Assembly: GCF_016756535.1 (NCBI RefSeq)
Contig: NZ_AP023247.1
Location: forward strand, 4,588,501 to 4,652,500
DNA: 64,000 bases
Direction of reading: 5' to 3'
Source of the DNA: Mesorhizobium sp. 131-2-1
Lineage (GTDB): Bacteria > Pseudomonadota > Alphaproteobacteria > Rhizobiales > Rhizobiaceae
Within the stretch, counting starts at the first letter, position 1. The number at the start of each line of letters is the position of its first letter. The translations under genes and the position numbers were made by a program. Positions 15,563 to 25,273 of the stretch are shown here, one piece after another. Under the pieces are notes generated by a model that saw only the letters and a program-made list of their open reading frames with translations, did not search any database and had not been told where the DNA came from.

Positions 15563-17272
15563 ATGGATTCGAAGAAACTGCTCACCCGCATGATCCGCGC
15601 CGGCGCCGGCGAGATCCCCGCCGACCTGGTGATCCGCAACGTGCGGCTGCTCGATGTCGTCACCGGCACGGTGAGCGAAACCGATATCGCCATCGTCGCC
15701 GACCGCATCGTCGGCACCCATGCGCGTTATCAGGCGGCCGAGGTGATCGACGGCCGCGGCCGCTTTGCGGTGCCCGGCTTCATCGACACGCATCTCCACA
15801 TCGAATCCTCGCTGGTCAGCCCGCTCGAATTCGACCGCTGCGTGCTGCCGCACGGCGTCACCACCGTGCTTTGCGACCCGCATGAGATCGCCAATGTGCT
15901 GGGCGTCGAAGGCATCCGCTATTTCCTCGACTGCACCGAACGGACCATCCTCGACGTGCGGGTCAACCTTTCATCCTGCGTGCCGTCGACGGTGTTCGAG
16001 ACCTCGGGCGCACGGCTGGAGGCGGAGGACCTCATCCCGCTGCGCACCCATCCCAAGGTGGTCGGCCTTGCCGAGGTGATGAATTTTCCGGGCGTGCTTG
16101 CCGGCGACGAGGGCATGATCGCCAAGCTCGACGCCTTTTCCGACGGCCACATAGACGGCCACGCGCCGCTGCTCAGGGGCCAGCGGCTCAACGGCTACCT
16201 GGCGGCGCGCATCCGCACCGACCACGAGACCACGACCGCCGCCGAGGCGCGCGAAAAGCTCGCCAAGGGCATGGCGATCCTGATCCGCGAGGGTTCGGCC
16301 TCCAAGGACCTCAACGCGCTGGCCGAGATCCTCGATGCCGACACGTCGAGCTTCGTGGCGCTCTGCACCGACGACCGCAATCCGCTCGACATCGCCGAGG
16401 AAGGCCATCTCGATTCCTCGATCCGGCGGCTGATCGCCAAGGGTCGGCCGCTGCATCACGTCTACCGCGCCGCCAGCCATTCGGCGGCGCGCATCTTCGG
16501 CCTCACCGACCGCGGCCTGGTGGCGCCCGGCTGGCGGGCGGACATCGCCCTTCTCGACGACCTCGAGGACTGCCGCGTCAGCGACGTCATCGCCGCCGGA
16601 CGTCTGGTGACGCCGGCGCTGTTCGAGACGCGGCGGGCGGTGGCGCCGGTCGGCCTCGGCTCGGTGAAGGCCAAGCCCGTCACGGCGGAGGCCTTCCGCG
16701 TCGAGGCCAGGCCCGGCCGCAACCAGACGCCGGTGATTGCGATCAAGCCCGGCCTGATCATCACCTTCCGAGAGGACGCCGCCCTGCCCGTCCTCGACCA
16801 GTGCCTGCAGGCCGACACGGAAGCCGACATCCTCAAGGCGGCGGTGGTCGAGCGGCACGGCAGGAACGGCAATATCGGCAAGGGTTTTGTCAGGGGCATC
16901 GGCCTCAAACGCGGCGCCATCGCCTCCTCAATCGGCCATGACTGCCACAACATCACCGTCGTCGGCGCCACCGACGCCGACATGGCGGTGGCGGTCAACC
17001 GGCTGATCGAGATGGGCGGCGGCATGGCGGTGGCCGACAACGGCGTCATCACCGCCGAGCTGGCGCTGCCGCTGGCCGGGCTGATGAGCCTTGAATCCTT
17101 CGAGACCGTCACCCACGCCCTGCACCGGCTGCGCGAGGCGACGCGCGACATCGGCTGCACGATCCCCGAGCCCTTCCTGCAGGTGGCGTTCCTGGCGCTG
17201 CCCGTCATCCCGCATCTCAAGCTCACCGACATGGGCCTGTTCGACGTCGACCGGTTCGGCTTCGTCGAGTGA
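15563..17272 (+). CDS. ade: adenine deaminase
   Basis: 569 residues from ATG 15563 (GGGGGA upstream); an earlier GTG-type start at 15548 adds five codons. Amidohydrolase fold: N-terminal beta sandwich ([20 protein letters not shown]), metal site [29 protein letters not shown], and [16 protein letters not shown] near the catalytic Asp. The C-terminal ade-specific domain contains [18 protein letters not shown]. It converts adenine to hypoxanthine and ammonia in purine salvage. Length is normal. Single gene with no neighbours in the pathway. Confidence 0.94.
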   Translation: MDSKKLLTRMIRAGAGEIPADLVIRNVRLLDVVTGTVSETDIAIVADRIVGTHARYQAAEVIDGRGRFAVPGFIDTHLHIESSLVSPLEFDRCVLPHGVTTVLCDPHEIANVLGVEGIRYFLDCTERTILDVRVNLSSCVPSTVFETSGARLEAEDLIPLRTHPKVVGLAEVMNFPGVLAGDEGMIAKLDAFSDGHIDGHAPLLRGQRLNGYLAARIRTDHETTTAAEAREKLAKGMAILIREGSASKDLNALAEILDADTSSFVALCTDDRNPLDIAEEGHLDSSIRRLIAKGRPLHHVYRAASHSAARIFGLTDRGLVAPGWRADIALLDDLEDCRVSDVIAAGRLVTPALFETRRAVAPVGLGSVKAKPVTAEAFRVEARPGRNQTPVIAIKPGLIITFREDAALPVLDQCLQADTEADILKAAVVERHGRNGNIGKGFVRGIGLKRGAIASSIGHDCHNITVVGATDADMAVAVNRLIEMGGGMAVADNGVITAELALPLAGLMSLESFETVTHALHRLREATRDIGCTIPEPFLQVAFLALPVIPHLKLTDMGLFDVDRFGFVE

Positions 17273-17315
17273 GACGGCATCCGGGCCGCCCCTTCGGGAG
17301 ACCGAGAGTGACTCC

Positions 17316-17334
17316 TCCCGGCCACTTGCCGGGA
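17316..17334. terminator. short hairpin between convergent genes
   Basis: TCCCGGC and GCCGGGA, a 7-base stem with 5-base loop, between the stops at 17272 and 17393. No T-run follows, so the terminator role is tentative. Confidence 0.35.
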
Positions 17335-17392
17335 TAATCACCCGATGCGCTGTCCTGCATCAAAGTGATTATCCTGCCGTGCGATGCTGATC

Positions 17393-18667
17393 TCAGATTT
17401 CTCCGAAGTAACGAGCACGCGCCAGATCATCCGAGGGAGCCTCGGGTCCCAATCCGACGACATCCGGAACCCGCGTCGGATCGCGGGCAAAAAGCGCAAA
17501 GGCATGCTGGCGCCGCCGGTCGGCCGCCTCTCCGCGCTCGAACAGCAAAGCTGTCTCCATCGCCTCCAGTCGTCGCATGCAGCCGTAGAAATCATCGTGG
17601 TCGCCAGCGTAGGCCTCGGCCGCCGATCGCCAGTCGGGGTTTTCGAGCAATCGGTCCCGCAACAACCGGACATCGCGAAGCGTCCGTGACAGCCCCCTGC
17701 CCCAGGCAGGGTCGGTGGCGGCCGCTGTATCGCCGACCAGAACAACCCCGTCGCGACAGGGCCTGTCGACCCATCGATGCGACCCGTCGAAGCTGGCAAA
17801 CGGACCTGCCTGCCGTGCCCGATCGAACCAGTGGCCGGGCGCGCCCGTTGCATGCAGCTGCCGTATCATCTCCTCCACCGAATGACGGCCGGAAAGGCGC
17901 TTCGGCAGAACATCCTTGTGGTGGATGAGATAGATGCGGTTGCGCCCAGGCGCAATTTTCATCGCGATTGCCATGCGCCCGCCCCTGGGATCATAAAAGA
18001 GATTGATGGTGTTTGCCCGCGGTGGGGCATTGCTGGCGAGAAACTCCGAACAATCGACGTCGCCCTCCAGGATCATGCCGGCCGTGATCAGCTGTTCCGG
18101 GTCATGCCTCACCTCAAATCCAAGAAGCGAACGTAGACGCGAGTCCTTGCCATCCGCCAGGACGACCAGGCGCGCCGAGAGTCCCTTGGCGTCGCTGCCG
18201 ATGTGAACTCGTGGGACATCGCCAAATGTCACCGCCGAGGCCACGCTCCCGCGCTTCACCTCCGTTCCCAGGTTCTCGGCATGTTTCAACAGAACCGTTT
18301 GCATCTGCGGATGGGGAAACGTCATGCAACAGGTCCGGGAAGGCGTCGTCGCGATCAAGTCCCGCACAGCCTGCAGCGAGCCGTCCCTGAATCTTGAATA
18401 GTAGGCCGCCTCGGTGGCGCAACTTCCCAGAAGCAAAGCATAGATGCCCAGGCGCTGGGCCTCGAGACTTCCCCAGGGCATGAGAACCTCTCCACGGATG
18501 CGGTCCCTGAATTCGTCCTGCTGTTCGACGATGAGAACTCGCGCGCCGCGACCGGCAAGGGCGATGGCCAGCGAGGATCCCGCAAGACCACCACCAACAA
18601 TGATCAGGTCATAGTCGGCGCCAGCGCCGTTGGGTAACAGAGTCCGGCCGTCTTTCCTCTCTGCCAT
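17393..18667 (-). CDS. FAD-dependent monooxygenase (PHBH fold)
   Basis: 424 residues from ATG 18667, chosen for GGGAG 6 bases upstream. The dinucleotide-binding motif IIVGGGLAGSSLAIALAGRG is near the N-terminus. A DG-type motif LVVLADGKDSRLR lies mid-protein, and VVLVGDTAAATDPAWGRGL binds the FAD ribityl. Substrate is unknown; the family hydroxylates aromatic or lipid-like molecules, and some relatives are halogenases or geranylgeranyl reductases. It follows the decarboxylase gene on the same strand (56 bases apart), so the two may act on one small molecule, for example an aromatic amine. That is inference. Confidence 0.82.
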   Translation of the reverse strand: MAERKDGRTLLPNGAGADYDLIIVGGGLAGSSLAIALAGRGARVLIVEQQDEFRDRIRGEVLMPWGSLEAQRLGIYALLLGSCATEAAYYSRFRDGSLQAVRDLIATTPSRTCCMTFPHPQMQTVLLKHAENLGTEVKRGSVASAVTFGDVPRVHIGSDAKGLSARLVVLADGKDSRLRSLLGFEVRHDPEQLITAGMILEGDVDCSEFLASNAPPRANTINLFYDPRGGRMAIAMKIAPGRNRIYLIHHKDVLPKRLSGRHSVEEMIRQLHATGAPGHWFDRARQAGPFASFDGSHRWVDRPCRDGVVLVGDTAAATDPAWGRGLSRTLRDVRLLRDRLLENPDWRSAAEAYAGDHDDFYGCMRRLEAMETALLFERGEAADRRRQHAFALFARDPTRVPDVVGLGPEAPSDDLARARYFGEI

Positions 18668-18723
18668 GGCTGACTCCCAAAGTACCGTCGAGGCCATCAG
18701 ACCGGCAGTCGGCGAACTCAGCC

Positions 18724-20103
18724 TCAATCGTTGAGTTCATCGGCTGCCGCGATCACCTCCGAGACGATTTCGAGCACATTGCCGTCCGTCGTGCGGTGGT
18801 TGACGAAGCATGCCCGCAGCGCGAACTGGTCGCGGACCGACGCGTTCGACAGATAGACGCGACCGCGGGCATTCACGCGTCTCAGGATCGCCCTGTTGTC
18901 CTTGGCGCGATGGCGGAAACAGACCGCGCTGAGCGGCACCGGCGCCAGAAGCTCCAGCTCCGGATGCGCCTCGACCGTCTCCGCCAAAAGCCGGGCATGG
19001 CGCAGGTCCTCGGCGATCGCCTCGCGAAAGGCGCGGCGCCCGTGATATTGCAGCGACAGCCAAAGCTTCAGCGCGCGGAAACGCCGCGACAGCTCGAACG
19101 ATTCCTCGAAGAAGGCGAAACCTTCCGTTGGGTCCTGACTCAGCAGGCCGACATAGTCGTCGCTGTGCGAAAACGTCTTGCGCGCGATGTCCTGGTGGCG
19201 ATGCAGCAGGCAGCCGCAGTCGAGCGGCTGGTACAGCCATTTGTGCGCGTCGAGCGAAAGCGAATCCGCCAGCGCCAACGAATTGAGCTGATCCGGCAAG
19301 GCCAGGGCCGCCAGAACGCCATACGCGCCGTCGACATGCAGCCACAGGCCCTCGCGCCCGGCGATAGCGGCGATCTCGGGCAGCGGGTCGATGGCGCCGG
19401 AGACGATGGTGCCGACCGTGGCGACGATCGCGACAGGCATTTGTCCGGCCGCACGATCGGCGGCGATGGCCGTCTGGAGGGCGTCCGGACGCATCCGGAA
19501 CTGGTCGTCGACGGGTATCAGGCGCAGGTTCGCCGTGCCGATGCCGAGCAGCGCCACCGCCTTGGGAATAGACATGTGCACCTGCTCGGACGCATAGATC
19601 ACGCCGCCGCGCACCCCTGTTTCGTTGGCCGGCAGCTTTGCCTCCCGCGCCATCGCCAGCGCCATCAGGTTTGCCGCCGAGCCGCCGCCGCACAGGCTGC
19701 CGGTGAAGCCGGCGCAGCCGACCGCCTCCGCCAGCCAACCGACGACGGCGTGCTCGATCGATGTCGCCGCCGGCGCCGATCGCCACGAGGTGACGTTCTG
19801 ATTGAGCACCGCCGCCAGCAATTCACCCACCGCCCCTACCGGCTCGCCGGAACCGAAGACATAGGCGAAGAACCTGCCGGCGGATGGTCGCGCATGCTCG
19901 GCGATCAGCTTGAAGTCGTGCAGGACGTCACGGCCTCGGCCTTCCTCGGCCCAAGGCCGCGAGAAGAGCGCGGTTGTCTCCCTGCCGCTGGTCGACGGAT
20001 AGGCCGGACGGTCGTCGAGCGAGGCCCAATAGGTCGTGGCGAGGTCCATCGCCTCGTCCGCCAGCTGCGACAATTCCTGATTGGAGATTTCGAGCGCCTT
20101 CAT
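18724..20103 (-). CDS. PLP-dependent group II amino-acid decarboxylase
   Basis: 459 residues from ATG 20103 with a G-rich RBS. Fold type I features are present: GSLCGGGSAANLMALAMARE, the LWLHVDGAYG motif with the PLP-pairing Asp, and SLSLDAHKWLYQPLDCG with the Schiff-base Lys. Similar to aromatic-L-amino-acid, glutamate and tyrosine decarboxylases; substrate cannot be read. It forms a putative two-gene operon with the FAD monooxygenase at 17393-18667. Confidence 0.88.
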   Translation of the reverse strand: MKALEISNQELSQLADEAMDLATTYWASLDDRPAYPSTSGRETTALFSRPWAEEGRGRDVLHDFKLIAEHARPSAGRFFAYVFGSGEPVGAVGELLAAVLNQNVTSWRSAPAATSIEHAVVGWLAEAVGCAGFTGSLCGGGSAANLMALAMAREAKLPANETGVRGGVIYASEQVHMSIPKAVALLGIGTANLRLIPVDDQFRMRPDALQTAIAADRAAGQMPVAIVATVGTIVSGAIDPLPEIAAIAGREGLWLHVDGAYGVLAALALPDQLNSLALADSLSLDAHKWLYQPLDCGCLLHRHQDIARKTFSHSDDYVGLLSQDPTEGFAFFEESFELSRRFRALKLWLSLQYHGRRAFREAIAEDLRHARLLAETVEAHPELELLAPVPLSAVCFRHRAKDNRAILRRVNARGRVYLSNASVRDQFALRACFVNHRTTDGNVLEIVSEVIAAADELND

Positions 20104-20180
20104 TGGCCTGCCCCCCTGCAAGCGAAATCATTGGAGTTGATTAGCACAAAACCGGCATCGTCATTGGCAAGGGTTTTCCG

Positions 20181-20909
20181 TCAGATCGGCAGGGGCGGAT
20201 CCGCCAGCTCCACAGGATCATGGCCGGCAGCGGAACGGATTTCGGTCAGCGACCAGACCTGCCGCCCATCGCGGAAGTTCGCGGGATCGAGCCAGGCCTC
20301 GAGGGCGGCGCAGCGGGCCGGCCATTCGCTGGCAAGCATAGAATACATGCAGATGTCGCAGGGCTTGCCCTTCAAGAACAGGCCCTGACGGAGCATGCCC
20401 TCGTAGACGAAGCCGAGCCGCTCGGCCGCCTTGCGCGAGCGGTGGTTGGTCGAAGTGCAGGTCCATTCGAGGCGCCGGTAGCCGAGGTCGTCGAAGACGT
20501 GGCGCAGGATGAGGTAGAGCGCCTCGGTGGCGAGCCGCGTGCGCTGCAGGGGCGGCGTGTAGAGCACGTAGCCGAGCTCGACGACATGGTGCGCGGGTCT
20601 CGCCTCCATCAGGCAGAGCCATCCGAGCGGCTGGTCATCGGGACCGTCGACGGCGAAGAAGGCACGCTTGGTATCGGCCACGAGGGCGGCGATATGCTCG
20701 GCGAAGGCTTGTTCGGTGGCGAATGGTCCCACCTTCATGTCGACCCAGGTGGCCTGCGTATGCTCGTCATGCGATAGCGGATAGAGCTCTGCCGCGTCGC
20801 GCGCGGCGTCGAGCGGCCGCAGCCGCCCCCAGCGGCCGGCAAGCTCGATGGGGATGGGAACCGGCGCATCACCCGGCGTGACCTCGTTCGGTTTCAGCTT
20901 GGATGACAT
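20181..20909 (-). CDS. GNAT-family acetyltransferase
   Basis: 242 residues. RimJ/RimL-type layout: GRLRPLDAARDAAELYPLSH at the N-terminus, WLCLMEARPAHHVVELGYVL, the acetyl-CoA loop QRTRLATEALYLILRHVFDD, then WTCTSTNHRSRKAAERLGF and YEGMLRQGLFLKGKPCD. The last pair is typical of enzymes acetylating protein N-termini or small amines. The start (ATG 20909 or 20921) has no strong RBS. Not obviously linked to the upstream decarboxylase. Confidence 0.87.
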   Translation of the reverse strand: MSSKLKPNEVTPGDAPVPIPIELAGRWGRLRPLDAARDAAELYPLSHDEHTQATWVDMKVGPFATEQAFAEHIAALVADTKRAFFAVDGPDDQPLGWLCLMEARPAHHVVELGYVLYTPPLQRTRLATEALYLILRHVFDDLGYRRLEWTCTSTNHRSRKAAERLGFVYEGMLRQGLFLKGKPCDICMYSMLASEWPARCAALEAWLDPANFRDGRQVWSLTEIRSAAGHDPVELADPPLPI

Positions 20910-20978
20910 TGTCGTGCGCACCCTATCTTTTGACGCAGTTGCGGACGGAAAGCTGTTTCACACTTTTCCTGGAATGCC

Positions 20979-21713
20979 CTAGTTCCAGAACCGGAACATC
21001 CTGCCCATCCTGTTCGGCATCATGAACATCTCCTCCGCCCGGCGAAAGCCGGCATCCCGGCCCATGCTGAGCCATGTGTCGACGGTCTCGGGGAAATCGG
21101 CCAGCAGCATATGCCGTTCCATGGCGGCGAATTCCTCGTCGGAAACGGCCGACCATTCGTCACGCAGCAGGGAGAAGCGGGCGAGCCAGGCGGCGCGATC
21201 CTCTCCCCTTAACAGCGCCGGCTCCCAGATGGCGAACAGGCCTGCGCCGCCCAGGGCCCTCCGGGCGTGCCGCATCAGTCTCGCCTTGTCCTCGGTCGGC
21301 AGGTGGTGCAGCGACATGCCGATCCAGATCACGTCGACGGGTTCCGACCAGGTCGCCATCGCCGCCGCGAAATCGCCGCAGCGCAGTTCGACCGGGCAAG
21401 GGAGATCCTCGAGCACGCGAGCCGCCAGCCGCAGCGATGCCTCGGACAGGTCGATGCCGACATAACCGCCGATCGCCGTCGTCTTCAGCATCGCGGCGGA
21501 GGCAGCGGCATCGCCGCACGCCACGTCGAGGAACCGGAACGATGCCGGCGCGTGTTCGGCGAGCTGGTCGCGCAGCAGGCGGTAGACCTCGCGATGGAAC
21601 ATGAGGTTCGCGGCCACGATCCTGCGGTAGGTGTCGAGCTCCTGGTTGAACATGTCCTGGGAGCCGGCTGGCTCGCTCCCTGTCGTCACCGGCATGCCTT
21701 CGCTCGATGTCAC
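20979..21713 (-). CDS. SAM-dependent methyltransferase (class I)
   Basis: 244 residues. The start is set at GTG 21713 because GGAGGG precedes it by 5 bases; ATG 21725 and 21695 lack a spaced RBS. SAM motif I is FRFLDVACGDAAASAAML, then GYVGIDLSEASLRLA, and post-motif VDVIWIGMSLHHL. Mixed helix-strand C-terminal part. Substrate unknown. The next gene on this strand (20909) starts 70 bases beyond its stop, so a shared transcript is possible. Confidence 0.85.
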   Translation of the reverse strand: MTSSEGMPVTTGSEPAGSQDMFNQELDTYRRIVAANLMFHREVYRLLRDQLAEHAPASFRFLDVACGDAAASAAMLKTTAIGGYVGIDLSEASLRLAARVLEDLPCPVELRCGDFAAAMATWSEPVDVIWIGMSLHHLPTEDKARLMRHARRALGGAGLFAIWEPALLRGEDRAAWLARFSLLRDEWSAVSDEEFAAMERHMLLADFPETVDTWLSMGRDAGFRRAEEMFMMPNRMGRMFRFWN

Positions 21714-21745
21714 GATGCCCTCCATGGAAGGTCGGTGGGATGCCG

Positions 21746-22663
21746 CTAGGAAGCGGCACCTGCTGCGTAGAGATGCAAGGCGCGGAAGACCGCCGTGTGG
21801 CCAGGGGTCGCGATACCGAACTCGACGCCCAACGCGTGCATCCGCCCGGACAGCCAGGCGACCTCGATCGGCTTTCCCCGTTCGAGGTCGTTGGCCATCG
21901 ACGATTTTACGTGCCGTGGAAATGCGGTCCATCTGGTCATTACGCGCCCCTCGAACCCCTCGGCCATCGGATGGCCGGCGGCCGCGGCGACCGCCATCCC
22001 CTCGTCGCGCAACTGCTCGATGAAGATACGGGCTTCAGGGTCGTCGAGGATCGGACCGATCCCGGAGCGCATGAGCGACGTTCCGCCGGAGAAGGCCGCC
22101 AATGTCACGAACTTCTCCCAAAGGACATCCTCGATGTCGGCAACCGGCTTCAGCTCGAGCCCGACGGCCCGATCGCACAGTGCCTGGAAGTCCTTGATGA
22201 CAGGGTCGCGGTATCCGCCGACGAGGATGTCAAGCAGCCCGCCCGCGTGGACGACTTCTCCGGGCTGTTTGATGAATGCGGACAAGTAGGTGGCCCCACC
22301 GATCACCCTGTCGCTGGGAATATGGCGGCGCAGTATGCCGATGCCGTCGATGCCGTTTTGCAGCGTCACGACGCGCGTGTTCCCGCCGATGAGCGGCCCG
22401 AGCGCGGCGGCGGCCTTCTCGCTGTCGTAGAGCTTGACCGCGAAAATCACCAGATCGACAGGACCGATGTCGGCCGGCGCATCGCTCGCGGATACATTTG
22501 ACAGCAGGATGTTGCCGAGGTCGCTTTGAATGCGCAGGCCGCTCTGGCGCATTGCCTGCAAATGGGCACCGCGAGCAATGAAGCTGACGTCGCCCCCCGC
22601 CTCGGCGAGCCTGGCGCCGACATAGCCGCCGATGCCGCCCGCTCCTATCATTGCGATCCGCAT
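21746..22663 (-). CDS. panE: 2-dehydropantoate 2-reductase family protein
   Basis: 305 residues. NADPH motif MRIAMIGAGGIGGYVGARLA at the N-terminus, then VDLVIFAVKLYDSEKAA, VVTLQNGIDG and the helical C-terminal ApbA domain with ENVLWEKF-like WEKFVTLAAFSGGTSLMRS. It would reduce ketopantoate to pantoate in pantothenate synthesis. Rhizobia often carry several paralogues of uncertain substrate, so the symbol is tentative. Divergent from the histidine kinase gene. Confidence 0.82.
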   Translation of the reverse strand: MRIAMIGAGGIGGYVGARLAEAGGDVSFIARGAHLQAMRQSGLRIQSDLGNILLSNVSASDAPADIGPVDLVIFAVKLYDSEKAAAALGPLIGGNTRVVTLQNGIDGIGILRRHIPSDRVIGGATYLSAFIKQPGEVVHAGGLLDILVGGYRDPVIKDFQALCDRAVGLELKPVADIEDVLWEKFVTLAAFSGGTSLMRSGIGPILDDPEARIFIEQLRDEGMAVAAAAGHPMAEGFEGRVMTRWTAFPRHVKSSMANDLERGKPIEVAWLSGRMHALGVEFGIATPGHTAVFRALHLYAAGAAS

Positions 22664-23066
22664 GCCGTCCCCTCGACGCCCGCCGCCGTGATCGGCCGCG
22701 CGAAGCCGGAATGGCTTCCACCAGCCTGATCAATATTAGCATTTCCTTGAATACACAGCCAGCGGGCGGAGATCGCGACGAGCCCTACCTTACCTCCCGC
22801 CACGCCGCGATCATGGCGTCGGCGGCGTGCTCGCCCTCCCTTTTGTCGGTCAGCCAAGAGATGACCGACACCCGCATGGCCTGGCGGCCGCGCCACCTGG
22901 CGCCGCCGGCGAAGGCGATGCCATCGGCCTGCAGGTAAAGACCGATCCCCCCGCCTGTCCGAGACTGTTGCCGCGCCTGGCCGAAAGAAAACCCGCGTGG
23001 CCACACCAAGGTCGATGTCGCAAACGCCGCGCTAAGCCTATAGTCTTCTCAGCCAGGGGAGAGGTG
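22664..23066. other. 403-base divergent gap, no supported gene
   Basis: Between the ketopantoate reductase and histidine kinase starts. Several open frames cross it, including a 74-codon minus-strand frame (22785-23009), but none has an RBS or a recognisable domain. No clear -35/-10 pair or dyad was found by eye. Confidence 0.4.
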
Positions 23067-24473
23067 GTGCGATTGCTCGAAGCTTTCTTGGGGGGATATT
23101 TGCGGCGCTGGGGCAGGCTTTCGCTCGCCCTGCAGTTCTTCATTGCCGGCGGCGTCGGACTGCTGGCGGCAATGCTTGTGGTCGGGCTTTGGGTGACCTC
23201 GCAGATCCGGGAGGGCGTGATAACCAACTCCGCCGCGACCACGGCGCTCTATGTCGACAGCGTGATCGCGCCGCTGCTGCCCGACATGCGCAAGAGCCGC
23301 GAGCTCGGCGACACCGTCAAGCGGGCGCTGGACGAGACGCTCGGCCAGGGCGCGCTCGGCAACCGGCTGGTCTCGTTCAAGCTGTGGCGACGCGACGGCA
23401 CCATCCTCTATGCCAAGGACCCGACATTGATCGGCAAGACGTTCGAGCCGAACGCACACCTGATCGCCGCCTTCGGCGGCAATGTCGTGGCCGAGTACAA
23501 CGACGTCTCCGACGATGTCGAAAACAGGGACAACAAGACTTTCGCCCAGCCGCTGTTCGAGATCTACAATCCGGTGCGCGAGCCCTGGTCGGGCGAAGTC
23601 GTTGCCGTGTCGGAATTCTACGAGGTCGCCGACGAGTTCCAGGCGACGCTGAGGGCGGCACTTTGGTCGAGCTGGCTGGTGGTGGCGGGCGCCACGGCGG
23701 CGGCGCTGGCGCTGTTGTCCGGCATCGTCTTTCGCGGCAGCCGCACCATCGAGACGCAGCGCGCGGCGCTCGAGGCCAAGATCGCGGAATTGCAGGCGGC
23801 GCTGTCGCAGAATTCGACGCTGCGCCAGCGCGTGCAGCGCGCCTCGCGTCGCGCCACCGCCATCAACGAGCGCTACCTCAGGCGCATCGGCGCCGACCTG
23901 CATGACGGGCCGGCGCAGCTTGTCGCGCTCGCCGCGCTCAGGATGGACAGCCCGATCCTGCTTGATCCCGCCGCTTCGAGCGAGTTGCGCGAGGCCGAGA
24001 TATCAGGCATCCATAAGACGCTCGGCGAGGCGATGCGCGAGATCCGCGGCATCTGCAACGGTTTGGTGCTGCCGCAGATCGAAACACAGGCCGTGCCCGA
24101 CATATTGCGGCTGGCGGTGAAGGAACATGAACGCCGCACAAGCAGCAGGGTGGCGCTGACGCTTCCCGCCCGCTTGCCTGAACTCGGCACTTCCGAGAAG
24201 ATCAGCATCTACCGTTTCGTCCAGGAAGGATTGAACAATGCCTGGCGGCACGGAAAGGGCAAGGATCAGGCGGTGCGGGCAGGCACGAAAGGTGGCAGGC
24301 TGATGGTCGAGGTGATGGACGGAGGTCCCGGCTTCGATCCGGGCAAGAGCGAAGGGCTCGGGCTTGCGGGCTTGCGGGAACGCATCGAGAGCATTGGCGG
24401 GCAGTTCGAGACGCTGTCCGGCCCGCAAGGCACGCGATTGGTAATTACATTGTCTGTCGAGGAGCAGCCGTGA
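23067..24473 (+). CDS. membrane histidine kinase (NarX/DegS type, HisKA_3)
   Basis: 468 residues from GTG 23067 (AGGGGA 6 bases upstream); the frame stays open to 22827 without an RBS. Two transmembrane helices (about residues 20-43 and 197-219) frame a periplasmic sensor of about 150 residues. After a coiled coil (LEAKIAELQAALSQNSTLRQ), the HisKA_3 motif RIGADLHDGPAQLVALAAL carries the phospho-acceptor His279. The ATPase domain has EGLNNAWRHG (N box) and GLGLAGLRERIESIGG (G box). Its stop overlaps the start of the regulator by 4 bases. Confidence 0.93.
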   Translation: MRLLEAFLGGYLRRWGRLSLALQFFIAGGVGLLAAMLVVGLWVTSQIREGVITNSAATTALYVDSVIAPLLPDMRKSRELGDTVKRALDETLGQGALGNRLVSFKLWRRDGTILYAKDPTLIGKTFEPNAHLIAAFGGNVVAEYNDVSDDVENRDNKTFAQPLFEIYNPVREPWSGEVVAVSEFYEVADEFQATLRAALWSSWLVVAGATAAALALLSGIVFRGSRTIETQRAALEAKIAELQAALSQNSTLRQRVQRASRRATAINERYLRRIGADLHDGPAQLVALAALRMDSPILLDPAASSELREAEISGIHKTLGEAMREIRGICNGLVLPQIETQAVPDILRLAVKEHERRTSSRVALTLPARLPELGTSEKISIYRFVQEGLNNAWRHGKGKDQAVRAGTKGGRLMVEVMDGGPGFDPGKSEGLGLAGLRERIESIGGQFETLSGPQGTRLVITLSVEEQP

Positions 24474-25117
24474 CCGGAACCATCCGCATCGCCATTGTCG
24501 ACGACCATCCCCTGTTTCGCGAGGGTGTCGCGCGCAGCCTGGGCGAGATCGGCGGCTTCGCCGTCGTTGGCGAAGGCGCCAGCGCCGAGGACGCCGAAAG
24601 GCTGGTCCAGACGATCGCGCCCGATATCCTCCTGCTCGACATCAGCATGCCTGGCGGCGGGCTCAATGCCGCGGCCACCATCCTGTCCGGCCACCCCGGC
24701 CAGAAGATCGTCATGCTAACCGTGTCGGAGACCAATGCCGACGTCGCCCAGGCGCTCAACACCGGCGTGCGCGGCTATGTGCTGAAGGGTGTCGGCTCCA
24801 AGACGCTGGCCGAGATCCTCAGCGATGTCGCGGCCGGCCAGAGCTATGTCTCGCCGACGCTGTCGGCGAGACTGTTGTCGGACCTCCTGCAGCCGGCGAG
24901 CCGTAAGCCCGATCCGCTCAGCCAGCTCACCGGTCGCGAGGCCGAGATCCTGCGGCTGGTGGCGGAGGGCCTCAGCAACAAGGAGGTCGCCGCCAGGCTT
25001 TCGCTGCAGGAGAAGACGGTCAAGCATCACATGACCAGGGTGCTGGCCAAGCTCAACGTGCGCAACCGCACGGAGGCGGCGCTGCTGATGCACGAGGCGA
25101 AGGAACGAGGGCTGTAG
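24470..25117 (+). CDS. NarL/FixJ-type response regulator
   Basis: 215 residues. Receiver domain with acidic pair DDH at residues 11-13, phospho-acceptor Asp57 in LLLDISMPG, and Lys in RGYVLKGVG. A LuxR helix-turn-helix follows (LTGREAEILRLVAEGLSNKE, then KTVKHHMTRVLAKL). GTG start overlaps the kinase stop (GTGA), so the pair is translationally coupled. Targets unknown; no co-transcribed gene follows, since a repeat array and a facing gene come next. Confidence 0.94.
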   Translation: MTGTIRIAIVDDHPLFREGVARSLGEIGGFAVVGEGASAEDAERLVQTIAPDILLLDISMPGGGLNAAATILSGHPGQKIVMLTVSETNADVAQALNTGVRGYVLKGVGSKTLAEILSDVAAGQSYVSPTLSARLLSDLLQPASRKPDPLSQLTGREAEILRLVAEGLSNKEVAARLSLQEKTVKHHMTRVLAKLNVRNRTEAALLMHEAKERGL

Positions 25118-25156
25118 GGACGAAAGGGATTAGGGATTGGGCAGTAGGGAAGACTG

Positions 25157-25208
<52 letters not shown>

Positions 25209-25240
25209 AAAAAATCACCCCCGCCCTCAGGACGGGGGTG
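25209..25240 (-). terminator. intrinsic terminator of the Gly/Asn-repeat gene
   Basis: On the minus strand CACCCCCG, a 9-base loop and CGGGGGTG are followed by A and six T. It is 34 bases after the stop at 25274. Confidence 0.85.
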
Positions 25241-25273
25241 CGTGAGGCACAGAGAGGGGGTAGCTCCCTGCCC

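Noticed and set aside
18796..20388. 530-codon plus-strand frame opposite the decarboxylase
   Set aside because: No RBS or domain; the minus frame has complete PLP-enzyme motifs.
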